Shown: positions 1-11,033, counted from the first letter of the stretch. The stretch is 64,000 nucleotides of DNA from Apodemus sylvaticus (GCF_947179515.1 NC_067495.1:25586924-25650923), one strand, 5' to 3'. The notes: generated by a model from the letters alone, not told the origin. Numbers and translations: made by a program.

Positions 1-295
1 TTGAGAGATACTGCTCAGAGTTTGTTCAAGAAAATTATTTTTCAAAGGATGCTTACCAGTGTCAGTAAATAACAATCCTTTTCAAACTGTGGGAATAGCC
101 AGACCCCATTCTTTTGTAATTCACGTATAGTAAGTCCTATTTAGTCTACCATGCAAAGTGAGTTAACTGAAGCTATTTACAAATTACTGTAGCAACTGCA
201 GGAACCTAGGCTCCGCTTTAGTCTGGAGTGTCAGTGCTGTTCATGCTACAGAGCTGAGCTTTCCTAAATATAGCTCCTTATCGACCTTATGCAAT
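1..295 (-). other. Gpm6b: Gpm6b 3' UTR, proximal part
   Basis: This sequence follows the TAA stop and shows no repeat. No AATAAA oriented for the minus strand with a convincing cleavage site is apparent, so the UTR probably continues past the window edge. Confidence 0.75.
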
Positions 296-376
296 TTAGA
301 ACTTAGTGCAGCAGTCTTCCCGACTCTTAAACTTCAAAACCGCATAGTTATATGTAGTAGCCATCATGTAGATCAG
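296..376 (-). CDS. Gpm6b: Gpm6b terminal coding exon (end of TM4, short cytosolic tail)
   Basis: This encodes residues 240-265 followed by TAA: LIYMMATTYNYAVLK at the start and REDCCTKF at the end. It completes TM4 and adds a short basic tail ending in the KF dipeptide shared with PLP1. Cys260 and Cys261 (DCC) are possible acylation sites (inference). The acceptor is CCACCAG|CTGATC. M6B has a second, longer C-terminal form with a 49-residue alternative tail (from memory). I looked for it between this exon and TM4 and did not find it. Confidence 0.95.
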   Translation of the reverse strand: MIYMMATTYNYAVLKFKSREDCCTKF

Positions 377-1766
377 CTGGTGGAAGAGAACAAAACAGGG
401 CGGTAAGATATAGGCAGTGAGAGCTGATGGTGTGACACCTCTAAACCAGGGCAGGGAAAAGTGCCAGTGCCAGTTTGATCACCTTCTAATCAAAGCAGAT
501 GATTTCTCTCATCTAGCACATACCTCTTTTCTGATCACACATACATAATGGAAGTCCTTGGCTCTGCCCTCAGTAAGCTTATTAAAAAGCCTTGGATGCA
601 TTTCAAGAATAACGAGATACAGAGCTGGGTCAGCAGTATGAGAGATGAAGCTTAGTGCCCTATTTCTTCTCATCTTTCCCAAACTGCCTGCTCAGCACCA
701 ATTAGTCTTCCTGCCTGTTGCTCAGCCAAGAGAACAGGTCACGACCATGGTGATTTCATGGGAAGGAATGACTTAATGCTTAGGAAAGCTGAGGATGGGT
801 CATTCCCAAGCAGCTGAAATCTCTTTGCTCTCCCAACCTCATACTAGTTTTCTACAAATCATAAACCAAGCAAAACAAACATGCATGCAAACCTGTTTGC
901 TTATAAGTTGATTCTCATTTTGTGCAGATTCCATGTTTGCCTATGTGGTAAAATATGTAATCACCAAAACAGTATTTTCTCACCCATGCCTAGGCATGTG
1001 CAAAGCACTTAAGGATTTGGCTCCCCTTATGTGCACAGTTCCAGCTGAGGTTTACAGAAGTGAAACTTTGCTGCATTTGTTTTGCACCCACAGTAAACAA
1101 ACATCCAATTCCACATTTGCTAAAATAGTTCCCAAGAGAGGTGTGCAAGTGCCTTCCAGAGATAATGTGCATGGAGAACCTTTACGTAGGCATGGGTGAT
1201 ACTGATGTTGCCCATGAACTCACTAGTGTTGTATCAACAGTATATATTAACTAAGGTGTCTTACACTGAAATCTACATAGGATGACATGACCAAGAGGCT
1301 ACTCTTAGTGATTCATCCAGCAGGCTATGTTCAGTTTATACAACTTAGCATTTGATTTGACTTTGTAGAAGATTATTTCTGCACATAAGGAGATCAACTG
1401 TATATTATCTTTCTATTCGGAAGTCAAGATTTCTTTACAAAGAAATAGGCAGTGTCTCACATGAGTGTCTGTCCCTGAATGAAATCATGGAACTAATTGC
1501 TAAATGCAATAAGGCAACATGCTATGCCTAGTCAGCAGGTGTTGGTACCCTCTTTTCTTTCCAGTGTCCAAATTGCATCAGTCCGTGCCAAGGCAGCCAC
1601 TAGTACTTCCTGCAAACTAGACATTCAGTAAGTTTACAGAGGGAACAGTTAACCACAGCAGAATACACAGATCCTTTGCTTCATCTGCTGGTAGAAACTG
1701 AAAGGGAAACCTGTGATTCTGAGGCAGGGGAGGAATGCTACACTAGGGTGGTTCTGGGATACTCAC
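377..1766. other. Gpm6b last intron, no recognised repeat
   Basis: I see no SINE, LINE or microsatellite here. The alternative M6B C-terminal exon was specifically sought and not found. Confidence 0.6.
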
Positions 1767-1832
1767 CAGGGCAATGACGGTGGCACCAGCTCCAGCACAA
1801 GCCACAATGAACAGGTGATAGGACATGTAGAA
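1767..1832 (-). CDS. Gpm6b: Gpm6b exon with most of TM4
   Basis: This encodes residues 218-239 (FYMSYHLFIVACAGAGATVI, then AL). It forms most of TM4, with the small-residue AGAGA stretch common to the family. The 66-bp length equals PLP1 exon 6. The acceptor is TTCCTAG|TTC and the donor GCCCTG|GTGAGT. It ends in phase 0, so it can join either the terminal exon at 296-376 or the alternative C-terminal exon known for M6B. Confidence 0.96.
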
Positions 1833-2480
1833 CTAGGAAAGAATAGGGCACCATGAGCATTTTGTGGCACAGGAAGGGCCTTACATGTGTTCTGGAATGA
1901 TGTTTCACCCTCCATCACAGATACTGGCTGCCAGCCTGGGCATAAGCCCACATGCCCTTTGAGCCCTGGATGCATGTTGAAATCACTGTGGGAACTTCAA
2001 GCCTTTCTGATGCTCAGTCTGTACCGCAGACCAATCACATCATATTACCAAAAGCCTTGGCCTCAACCATGGATATGTCCCTTGATGACTGCAATGTGCA
2101 GCCAAGGTTAGGAGGCTCTGCTCTGACCCAACAGTTCATGCTATGGCTATACAAACCGACAGGCCAGATAGGGTAGAGGCAGATTGTTTCTATAAGTTGG
2201 TGCTTTCCAAAAACACATCACTGCTATCTTAAACATACACACTCCTATCAATGCATTAAAGACTTTTGTTTCATAAACAGTTGTAAGCCCACAGCTGATG
2301 AATAGTGTTAAGAAAGTTTGATTTTAAAGTATTAGGGTATATTGCCAAATGACTAAAAAGGAAAAGAAAAGCCATTATCACAAGTTCTGGAAATATGAAC
2401 GATTGATTAGCTCTGGCCTCTTATTAAAAACCTGACATATGCGCAAATTTAGGATACCTTCTTATTCTATTGTTGTTTTA
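1833..2480. other. Intronic sequence, nothing recognised
   Basis: This part of the intron between the TM4 and loop exons has no repeat I can name. Confidence 0.5.
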
Positions 2481-2499
2481 AATTGTAGTTCTGGTTATG

Positions 2500-2706
2500 G
2501 ATGTTTTGTATGCATATAAAATGTATGTGTACCACATATGTGCCTGGTGTCCTTGGCGGACAGAAGAAAATTTTAGGTGCCCTGGGACTGGAGTTACCAG
2601 GTGATTGTGAGTTGCTATGTGTTGCTCTATGGGTTCTGGGAATGGAACCTGGGTCTTCCTGAGCAGCACTAAGTATTCTTAACTGCTAAGCAATCTCTCT
2701 GCTTTC
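2500..2706 (-). repeat. B3/B2-type SINE
   Basis: The plus strand reads as antisense B3: CTGGAACC-like core, GGGTTCTGGGAATGGAACC, CAGCACTAAG and a CAATCTCTCTGC end near the tRNA-derived head. Confidence 0.8.
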
Positions 2707-2737
2707 TAGCCCCAGACCTTTGTTTATTTCATTTTGT

Positions 2738-2884
2738 TTTGTTTGTTTTTTTTTTCAGACAGGGTTTCTCTGTGTAGCCATAGCTGTCCTGGAACTCATT
2801 ATATAGACGATGCTGCCCTCGAACTCACAGAGATTCACCTGCCTCTGTCCCTGGATTAAAGGCAAGTGCTACCATGCCTGGCCA
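2738..2884 (-). repeat. B1 SINE
   Basis: This is antisense B1: a poly-T run, then GACAGGGTTTCTCTGTGTAG through the terminal ACCATGCCTGGCC. Confidence 0.93.
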
Positions 2885-3235
2885 ACCCCAGACTTTTTTT
2901 TTCCAATGGAATTAACTTTCATTTGTCTGTGAGATGTATTCTTTGTGAAAACATTCCCAAAAGTCATGTCTCAGATTTTTAGGCTTGGCATCACAAACTA
3001 TTACAAGAGAGGAAGAGCCCATTGCCTTAAGGATGCTTCCTATAAGGGCTAGACCATCCGAAATGGATATAGTCATTGCAGGTGGGAACTGAAGAGTGAT
3101 GGTTACACAGTGTTTGGCAGTTTACATGGAAGCCCTTCCTTTCAGAGCACTTTGGCCATCATATAGAGCCTTGTTTCTCTATTTTAGGTTGTAAGTCACT
3201 AAGAGTGTGAGTCCTCAGCTCTGCTGCATGTTTAC

Positions 3236-3309
3236 CTCATTCGTGTTGCAGATGTTCTCCAGGGCAGAGCCACAGATTTTGCCTGGGAAAGCATTCCAAG
3301 GAATGATAC
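3236..3309 (-). CDS. Gpm6b: Gpm6b exon with second half of the large extracellular loop
   Basis: This encodes residues 193-217 (GIIPWNAFPGKICGSALE, then NICNTNE). Cys205 and Cys213 complete the four-cysteine set of the large loop. The 74-bp length equals PLP1 exon 5. The acceptor is TTGCAG|GTATC and the donor AACGAATGAG|GTAAAC. The exon is too short to be found by an ORF search alone and was identified by translation and splice borders. Confidence 0.96.
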
Positions 3310-3717
3310 CTGCAAAGTGAACCCCAACAGAATATGAGTGAAAGATGTAGTGCCCAGTGGCTTGGCTTCAGTTTAGCTTGTGTTTTGTGGTGCTGGTGCT
3401 GGTGGTCTCTCCCAACCCCAATATTGGGCCTTTGTCCATGCTAAATACACACAGAGTCACTTTGCTACAATCCCAGCCTGCCTCATGTTCTTAGCAGACC
3501 TTTCCATTCTAGATTCCAGTTACAATTGTTAGCTATGTTCCTTTTCAATCAAGGTACCCAGTGTCTGCAGTTCAGTCAAGGCAGGACAAAGAATAAGCAA
3601 AAGCAAAGCGGCACTATTCCATGTGAGATTTCAACAGTTGGGCATCGTTTTCTCTCTTGTAGACTGTATATTGCTCAGTGGAGTATTTGTACATGTCAGA
3701 GTTTATTTAAAATTCTT

Positions 3718-3854
3718 TTTTAGAGAATGTTTCACTACATAGCCCTAGCTGGACAGTAACTAGCTATGCAGACCAGTCTGGTCTTAAAGAGATCTGCCTG
3801 CCTTTGTGCCTCCTGGATGCTGGGGTTCAACATGTGCACTGCAGTGCCTGGCCC
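3718..3854 (-). repeat. Diverged B1 SINE
   Basis: This is antisense B1 with many substitutions; the frame runs from ACATAGCCCTAGCTGG through GATCTGCCTGCC to GTGCCTGGCCC. Confidence 0.8.
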
Positions 3855-4340
3855 ACATTTTCAAGGCTAGTTGTTGTTGTTCTTGCTGCTGTTGTTTTCC
3901 TGCAGTGAGGTTATTACTGTGCAGGGAAAGCCCCTCATGAAGCATGCTAGTGGTGCTTAAACCACTGGACTCAGGGACCTGTGTTCATGCCCTAGCCAGA
4001 GAAGCACAGCTTGCACTGTTTTCCTAGCTGGAATTGTAAGTTCTCTCCACAGTGACAGTTGTCTACTGGGTTGCCGGTCTTTTCCCTCTTTAATGCATGG
4101 GGATATGCTTAAATATTAAGGACAGCTCAATTTACACTTCTCCCATGAAGAAGGTAGGAAGGAAGAGAGGAAAGGAGGGCGGAAGGGAAGAAGGGAATTT
4201 TAAGTCCATATTTCCTATCTCTAAAGTCAACTCAAATAAGTAATCTCAAAAAATAACCAGCTGGGCAGAGACAGAATTTAAAAAAAAATATTACCATGGC
4301 AACAAGAGTTATTTGTAAGGAACCCAGAGATTATTTGCAC
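3855..4340. other. Intronic sequence with a GA-rich tract
   Basis: A purine tract of GGAAGG-type units lies at about 4151-4197, of the kind left by old SINE tails. Nothing else is recognised. Confidence 0.5.
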
Positions 4341-4359
4341 ATATTCTTTTATGGAAACT

Positions 4360-4472
4360 TTTTGTTTTGAGGCCCGGTCTGACTGTGGTCCAGGCAGGCA
4401 GGGAAGTGGCAGTATTACTGCCTCAGCCTCCTGACACCTATGACTGTAGACATGTGCCACCACACCCAGCTT
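4360..4472 (-). repeat. Old B1-like fragment
   Basis: CTGCCTCAGCCTCCTGACACC followed by GTGCCACCACACCCAGC is the antisense B1 3' half in degraded form. Confidence 0.6.
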
Positions 4473-5090
4473 TCCAAGGACTTTAAAAACAAACCCAGGA
4501 CCCTTTTGATGTGTTTTAAGGCCTAGCCTTTGTGAAAAGAGATCTACTTTGGGCAGTTTTAGGCTGGTTTTATACCATGCTATAAGATAACACACTGAGA
4601 ATAAGCTACATAAGAAAATCTATATAGAAATGAAAGAGTCATCTTTGCTCAGGAGAACTCTGGAAGGACCCATTGTATCTTCATTTCTAGAGGAAAGCTC
4701 TCTTCTCTGTTTCTTGGCAAGAACACGTTTCCTACTATCCTAGTTGGGGCAGTAATTACACTTCCTCTTTAAGATGTGGCCTTCCCTCAGCAAGAAAGTC
4801 AATTCTCATCCAAAGTCATTGTCTGGAGGCCCTAGTGGCTCCATCTATGGCTGGTTACAGGAGCTGTGTTTTGAGGGTGCCATTTGTATGTCTGAGCCAG
4901 TTTCTGACTGCAGGGACCGCTCTCCCCAGAGTCCATTGTGATGGCTTTTGAAATTCATCTGCAGTTTATGTTGAGTTTTTCATTACAGATAAGTTGAAGC
5001 AATTGGCCATTTTGAAAAGACCCCCTTCAAAGGGTCAGGCACACAAATGTCATAAGTGAAAACTTCCCGAGGAACTGAGAAGAGCTGGGC
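4473..5090. other. Intronic sequence, nothing recognised
   Basis: This part of the intron downstream of the TM3 exon has no repeat I can name. Confidence 0.45.
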
Positions 5091-5215
5091 ATGGGAGCAC
5101 ATGCCAGGGTCTCAGCACTCAGCAGGCCAGCCTCGACTACATGGTGAGATAAAAATACAAATGAAGAAGAAAAAGAGGGCCAAAAGGAAAAACTGAAAAA
5201 AATAAATATAGAAAT
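5091..5215 (+). repeat. Diverged B1-like SINE with A-rich tail
   Basis: GAGCTGGGCATGGGAGCACATG starts a shortened B1, with CAGCACTCAGCAGGCCAGCC and then an A-rich tail. Confidence 0.6.
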
Positions 5216-5238
5216 TCATATAGTGGTTATCTAGAAGT

Positions 5239-5394
5239 CTTTTTTTTTTTTTTTTGAGACAGGGTTTCTCTGTATAGCCCTAGCTGTCCTGGAACTCACT
5301 CTGTAGACCAGGCTGGCCTCGAACTCAGAAATCCACCTGCCTCTGCTTCCCAGAGTGCTGGGATTACAGGCGTGCACCACTACCGCCTGGCTGT
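5239..5394 (-). repeat. B1 SINE, well preserved
   Basis: The 16-base T run is followed by a near-intact antisense B1 ending GCACCACTACCGCCTGGCT. It lies about 290 bp from the TM3 exon donor. Confidence 0.96.
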
Positions 5395-5686
5395 CTTTTT
5401 TTTTTTTAATTGAACTGCAATATAAAGTAGTTTTACATTATAAAAGGCTTATTTTTAACTATATTCCTAACTTGAAAAACATTTTTATAAATCTCAAATA
5501 ATATCCTCTAGCAAGTACAAAGGCCCAGAGATGTTTACCTCCAGAAAATAGAGACGAGCGTGAACTATTCATGAAGAAGGTAGGAAATGTATTGTGGTGA
5601 CTAAAGAGAGGTTATGTGTTAATCACAATCCAGACCCAGGCAGAAGGCAATAAAGAAGTAATGGGGACAAGGTTGAAAGGAGTTAC

Positions 5687-5858
5687 CGTATTGCCGGACA
5701 TCCACACAGATCTGCTCCACACCCGAGGTTCCATTGCTTTGTGGGGACTTGATGACTTCGCAGGTTGACCAGATGTTGTAGAACATAAACACTGGCACAG
5801 CAGAAAAGCCGAACACACCCAGCCAGGCCACACCCAGCACATAGGTGAGGAACACGAA
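5687..5858 (-). CDS. Gpm6b: Gpm6b exon with TM3 and first half of the large extracellular loop
   Basis: This encodes residues 136-193. TM3 covers about 136-160 (FVFLTYVLGVAWLGVFGF onward). The extracellular part has Cys168 and Cys186, two of the four loop cysteines that form disulfides in PLP proteins, and an N-glycosylation sequon at Asn177 (NGT). The exon is 172 bp (169 in PLP1 by family knowledge). The acceptor is GCCTAG|TTC and the donor TACG|GTAACT, leaving one base of the Gly193 codon. Confidence 0.97.
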
Positions 5859-6027
5859 CTAGGCAGGCAGAGAGGGGGGAAAAAGAAGCTCACTGAAATA
5901 GGTTGATCTCAGAGGGATGGCTCTACTTCTCTGCCCTGCTTAGACCTGTGGGATGCAGGATGCATTCCAGGGACCTGGCCTGCCTATGCAAGTGAGGAAG
6001 AAACACCTGCTCAGAGGCTTTCTCAGG

Positions 6028-6070
6028 CACATATTTATTTGTTTATTTATTTATTTATTTATTTATTTAG
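6028..6070 (+). repeat. (ATTT)n microsatellite
   Basis: About ten tandem tetramers, adjoining a short (GT)n run at 6078-6092. Confidence 0.9.
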
Positions 6071-6094
6071 TGTATGTGGTGTGTGTGTGTGTAT

Positions 6095-6388
6095 GTACAG
6101 GTGCACATGTGTATATGTGTATGAATTGTGGAGGCCAGAAAATAACCTGATTCTGAGGTGCTTTCCACTTCGTTGTTGTTGTTGCTGTTGTTGATGCAGT
6201 ATGTCTCCGTGTGCTGCAACAGACCAAGTGGGCTAGACTAACTGGCCATTGAGCCCCGAGGCTCCACTCTTCTCTGCCTCCTCAGTAGTGGAATTCTAAG
6301 CTGGGCCACCATGCCTGTCTTTCTTGTCCATGTTGAGTTCTAAGGGTCAAATTCAAGACTGCCTAGTTGAGCCATCTCTCCTGCCCTT
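6095..6388 (-). repeat. Composite rodent SINE (B3/B4-like)
   Basis: Antisense landmarks are GGAGGCCAGAAAATAACC at the left and GAGCCATCTCTCCTGCCC at the right, with a B1-like block (GCTGGGCCACCATGCC) between them and a GTT-rich patch at 6174-6195. Confidence 0.65.
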
Positions 6389-6487
6389 GGTGTTCCTCTT
6401 TTAGCCCAAGAGGTGACCTTACTCCCCCAACTAATTAGTCACAGGGCCTGCATGATGATTAGTTTTGGTTATTGTTATTTATTTTGG

Positions 6488-6670
6488 TTTGTGTTTTGTA
6501 CTGGGGATTGAATCTAGGGCCCTCTGTGTGCTAAGCAAATGTTCTGTCACTGAGCTAAACACCCAGTTCCACTTTTATGTTTTTATTTGGAAAAATGGTT
6601 TCACTAAGTTGCTTAAACTTTTGATTTTCCTACCTCAACCTTGCATAAAGCTGGGATCACTGGCCCACAC
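6488..6670 (-). repeat. B4 (ID + B1) SINE
   Basis: The antisense ID part (ACTGGGGATTGAATCTAGGG to GAGCTAAACACCCAG) is followed by a degraded B1 part (AAGCTGGGATCACTGG). Confidence 0.75.
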
Positions 6671-7670
6671 ACTTGAGCCAGCCAATGAGATATTCTTTCT
6701 AAACACCTGTTCTGAAAACTCCCAGCTAAAACTCCTACTAAACATGGGATAGGTCCAGGATGTGTCTACAGCTTGGTGAATCATAACATCATGTTGGTTT
6801 CTCAGGACTTCCCTTTGTTTTACCTTGTATGTGGGGATGGAAAATAGCAACTGCCACAGGAAGCCTGCCTTCTCTCAAAAGGAGCTCTTCCACTTTCCTC
6901 ACCCTGGGAACTTACTGGAACCTTTAAATGCTTGAACCTTGACAAAAACTTTCAGTCATGAGCACAGGATTCTGTCAAGATTCTCATTCTCTTATATGTC
7001 ATCGTGACATAGTGTTATGCTGTAGGAAATGTCTGTCCAGGGGAAAGCTGACCTGGACATTGGGTTTGTATTGCTGCCCCTTAGTGGTCACCTTGGGAAA
7101 CTGCAGATACCAGGTTACAGTTCTGTTCTTTCAAGGACCTTCACAATCCCTAAAGCACTTGCATTGCTGAAATTATTCAGAGGAACACACTTCAGGAGTC
7201 CTCATCTCTTCTTGCTAAGGCTTCCAAGATGGGTGTTCCACAACAGGTTTGCTCGTTCTTTCCCTATCTATGGAAAACTGATGCCCTTAATGTGTGTTCT
7301 AATAACCCTGCAGGGACTTGAGAAGGGGCTAGTGATTCTTGACTCAGTGAGTCTTTACTTCTTAGGGAGGGTCTGAGTCCCAGAGGTCAGGCCAAGGCTG
7401 GGTAGAAAGTACCCTCTGGAGGCTGATCCTCACAACACTATGAATCTGATGTTCAGAGTCTTCCTCAGCAGGCTCTCCCCACACTTCAGGCAAGTAGGTA
7501 TTTAGTTCCCACAAAGGAACTAGCCCGAGAAAAAAGCAAGGTCTCCCTGAATAAAGCACAAGTCTTATCTTCTTCCCGCACTGCGGCACGCTGCTGCGGT
7601 ACTATCATCAAGCCTGAGCTTTTTTTTATTTTTTCTTTGACCTTGTCTATCAAACCTTTAAAAACCGAAG
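6671..7670. other. Intronic sequence, nothing recognised
   Basis: Several short open frames overlap here on both strands with no recognisable product. No repeat is identified with confidence. Confidence 0.45.
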
Positions 7671-7672
7671 TG

Positions 7673-7862
7673 GGGGCCAGTGAGATGGCACTTGCTACCA
7701 AGCCTGATGATGACCAATTCGATCCCTAGAATGCACGAAGTAGATGGACAGAACTGACTCCTGCAACTTGTCCTCTGACATCCATCCATCCATCATGATG
7801 TGGATGCTATAGGATGTGCTATTATGGTCCTCACCCCACTAAATAAATATAAAAATTTTAAA
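7673..7862 (+). repeat. B3/B2-type SINE
   Basis: The tRNA-like head GGGGGCCAGTGAGATGGC leads to GATCCCTAGAATGC, CCTCTGACATCC and an ACTAAATAAATATAAA tail. Confidence 0.85.
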
Positions 7863-7871
7863 AGTCAAAGT

Positions 7872-8040
7872 GGGGGGCTGGAGACGTGGTTCAGTTGGTA
7901 AAGTGCTACAAGTGAGAAGGCCACATAGAAAGCAGAGTGTGCTGGTACATACCTGTAATCCGAGGGCCGAGCAGGCAGAGGCAGGAACAACCCTGGAGCT
8001 CACTACCTACCCAATGTGGTCTAATCAGTAAGTCCCAGCT
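7872..8040 (+). repeat. ID-B1/B4-type SINE
   Basis: The ID-like head GGGGCTGGAGACGTGGTTC is followed by B1-like CACATACCTGTAATCCGAGG-type sequence and GCAGAGGCAGGAA. Confidence 0.7.
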
Positions 8041-8870
8041 CCCAGACCTGCCGGGAGAGACTGGTGCTGTGAAGCGCAGGCATATGGTCCCTAACAGGAA
8101 TGGTGGCCACGGTGGCTATTTTCTTTTAGTAAGATTGCTAATGGCATTGTCCTTCTTATGCTGAGGGAAGTGAGGCCTGGCCAGTCCCTGTGGGAGGACT
8201 GTGGGACAAGACAGCAGGAACCAGAGGCACAGCCCTTCAACTGTGGTACCAGTTGGACAGATCTAGCAGAGTGGAGGTCAGGGCAAGATTATAGGTCCTG
8301 CAGGTATCTTCAGGTACCATGTGACATATGAGGATGTGGGTTCCTATAATGTCAGGGAGGCCACTGATAGGAGGAATGACACACACACACACACTACTGT
8401 GTCATTCCTGATCCATGAAATGATCTGAATCCTTTGCAGGAATTTGTTCCTAGGTGGTTTCTGAACCTACCTAGCCAATAATGATGTACCTCAGGATTCC
8501 TCCACAAACTTTGGTGGAAACTTGCTCATAGTTGCTACCCCTTAGCAGGCAACTCCCAGCCATCTCAGACCAGAGTATTCTCAGGAACTCCAGCTCCAAG
8601 TGTGCATATGACACACTGGTTAACTGTGCATGGCCCTCCAAGGCTGGATCAAGCCCCTGTGGTTCAAATTGAATCCGCCGGAATTCTCTATACCATGATA
8701 AGACACAGCTCCTCAGCATAGTACTGGAGCTGACTTGTCACTCACTGCGTCCTCTCACTGTCCCACCCAGGATCATCACCACAGCTCCTCCTTAACTGTA
8801 CTGTCTGGGCCAGGGTCACATCTCCTGCCTCACTTGAGACTAAAGATGGCCTCTCAACCCCACTTCCCCA
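8041..8870. other. Intronic sequence with a short hairpin
   Basis: There is no identified repeat family. A perfect 12-bp inverted repeat flanks a short CA run at 8372-8409. Confidence 0.45.
8372..8409. repeat. Inverted repeat, 12-bp arms
   Basis: AGGAATGACACA at 8372-8383 pairs exactly with TGTGTCATTCCT at 8398-8409. The 14-nt loop holds the CA repeat. Confidence 0.9.
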
Positions 8871-9176
8871 AACTTATCCTCCATGCCACTAGGTGATTGG
8901 TCAAACCTTATAATTACTGAGTTGCTCTGGTCACTGCACCTTTTGTCTTTGACTACCAATGGCATTCCTAGCCTTAGATCAAGGCTCACCTTGATTGGGT
9001 CCCTAACCTTCTCTAAGCAGTGTTCTTTCCTGTTACCTCCATTCTTCCTGTTTAGCCTATCCACATGACTGGACTTTTCTGGGCCTCCCCTGCTCACACT
9101 AGTTCCTCTTGCCTTCTCTCATGTGAAGTGAGTTCCTCTGTTTCAGTCTGGCATAAAGCCATTCTTAATTATGCAC

Positions 9177-9473
9177 TGTGGGGAACCAGAGAGCTTGGCT
9201 CAACGCCCCCAGCTGAGCTGTTTGCACAGGTTTCTTGAGAGCAAAATATCCCGTGGCTTAGCTTGATTCCTGCCTTCCCACCCGGTGTGGTATGGACTTC
9301 TCAGGTGTCTGACCTATGACTATAATTGTTTTTTCCTGTTCCTTCCCTGGCCTCTAGTATATATATTGCTAGTCTCTCAGTAAAGCCTGGGACATTCTCC
9401 TTGCAGAATGACTTGTGTCTGTGTTTTCTGTTAATCCCCCAGGCCTACGCCCGATACTCGGTACCGTGGCAGC
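9177..9473 (+). repeat. LTR-like sequence, family not identified
   Basis: It begins TGTGGGGAACC, has a TATA-like TAGTATATATATTG (9356-9369), a poly(A)-signal-like AGTAAAG and ends near a CpG-rich ACCGTGGCA. This order (TG start, TATA, poly(A) signal, CA end) suggests a rodent ERV LTR. Edges and family are uncertain, and no target duplication was confirmed. Confidence 0.45.
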
Positions 9474-9479
9474 GCGGGC

Positions 9480-10100
9480 GTTGTCACTGCACATTTCAGT
9501 GTCCCTGTCCCTTGGCCTGCTGGCACTTGTGGCCATCACCATCACAACTCTTCCTCAAATTTTCCCCTTTGTGCAGCCAAGGACACAGGAAACCAGGGCC
9601 AGGCAGAGCAGCAACTGGTGCTGCCAAAGGTGATTTTCCCAGGCCTGTCCCAGGATCGTAATACTTCTGCCCAAGGCAGAATCATATTTATCTTGATCAT
9701 TTTTAAGATTTTGATGACTGTGTAAGTATTGTGTATAGACAGGTGCATGGGTGCCAAGTCACCACAAACACAAAGAATTCTATCCCAATCAGCATACCTC
9801 TTTTGTGAAAACTGTTGTAAACAGTGATCTCTTCTGGTGCTGGATGCCACACCATGTCCCCCTTTGTGGTATTATCTTTCCCCTCTTTTACAGTGGAGGT
9901 GCAGTTACTGCTATATACTAGGAAGCCCCAACCCTGGCCTGAGGATGCCTTTCTCCTGGGAGGGCCCACACTAGGCTTCACATTTCTTCCTCAGCATTTC
10001 TACTTTTCTCAGATTTCCCAATATTTTCTCTACACCTGATGGTTCTTTCAATGAATAGCAATCTCTCCAGCAGTCTGTACAACATATTGATAGGGATATA
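9480..10100. other. Intronic sequence, nothing recognised
   Basis: No nameable repeat. The left part may continue the LTR-like sequence. Confidence 0.4.
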
Positions 10101-10114
10101 TCATGGACAAAGCC

Positions 10115-10192
10115 TGTACAAGGGCTGTGATGTAGCCTAGCATGCAGAAGGCCCTGGGTTTGATTCCCAGTGCTAAGTACAACATGTCATGG
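10115..10192 (+). repeat. ID/B4-type SINE fragment
   Basis: The ID core reads GGGCTGTGATGTAGCCTAGC to GGCCCTGGGTTTGATTCCC. Confidence 0.75.
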
Positions 10193-10224
10193 CTTTCCTT
10201 TGTGAATGAACAGTTTTTAAGCCT

Positions 10225-11026
10225 ATTTATTATTATTATTTTCTATATTCTTTGTTTATATTCCAAATGATTTCCCCTTTCCCGGTTCCCCCCCTCCCCA
10301 TAAGTTCCATAAGCCCTCTTCCCTCTGCCCTTTCCCCAATCAACCCCCTTCCACTTCTCTGTCCTGGTAATCCCCTACAATGCTGCACTGAGCCTTTCCA
10401 GGACCAGGGACCACTCCTTCCTTCTTCTTGGGAATCATTTGATATGTAAATTGTGTCGTGGATATTCAGGGCTTCTGAGCTAATATCCACTTCTCAGTGA
10501 CTGCATTCCATGTGTGTTCTTTTGTGATTAGGTTACCTCACTAGGATGATATTCTCCAGTTTTAACCATTTGCCTAAAAATTTCATGAATTCATTGTTTT
10601 TAATAACTGAATAGTATTCCATAGTGTAAATGTACCACATTTTCTGTATCCACTCCTCCATTGAGGGACATCTGGGTTCTTTCCAGCTTCTGGCTATTAT
10701 AAATAAGGCTGCTATGAACATAGTGGAGCATGTGTCCTTACTGCATGCCGGGGAATCCTTTGGGTATATGCCCAGGAGTGTTCAACATCATTAGTCATTA
10801 GGGAAATGCAAATCAAAACAACCCTGAGATATCACCTCACACCAGTCAGAATGGCTAAGATTAAAAACTCAGGAGACAGCAGGTGTTGGCAAGAATGTGT
10901 AGAAAGAGGAACACTCCTCCACTGCTGGTGGGAATGTAAGTTGGTACAACCACTTTGGAAATCAGTCGGGTGGTTCCTCAGAAAACTGGGCATGACACTT
11001 CTGGAGGACCCTGCTATACTACTCCT
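10225..11026 (-). mobile_element. L1 3' end with 5' inversion (twin-primed insertion)
   Basis: The part at 10225-10780 is antisense L1: the C-terminal ORF2 codons (IYTMEYYSVIKNNEFMKFL-type) lie at about 10533-10721 and are followed by the 3' UTR. The part at 10781-11026 is L1 sequence in the opposite orientation and comes from immediately upstream in the same element. The two breakpoints share the hexamer ACTCCT. TAAGCCT at 10218-10224 recurs at 11026-11032 and is a candidate short target duplication. Neither ORF is intact. Confidence 0.88.
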
Positions 11027-11033
11027 AAGCCTG

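Noticed and set aside
10119..10190. Possible tRNA gene (tRNA-like A and B boxes)
   Set aside because: The similarity is that of ID/B4 SINE heads, which derive from tRNA. No intact cloverleaf is seen here or in the other ID copies.
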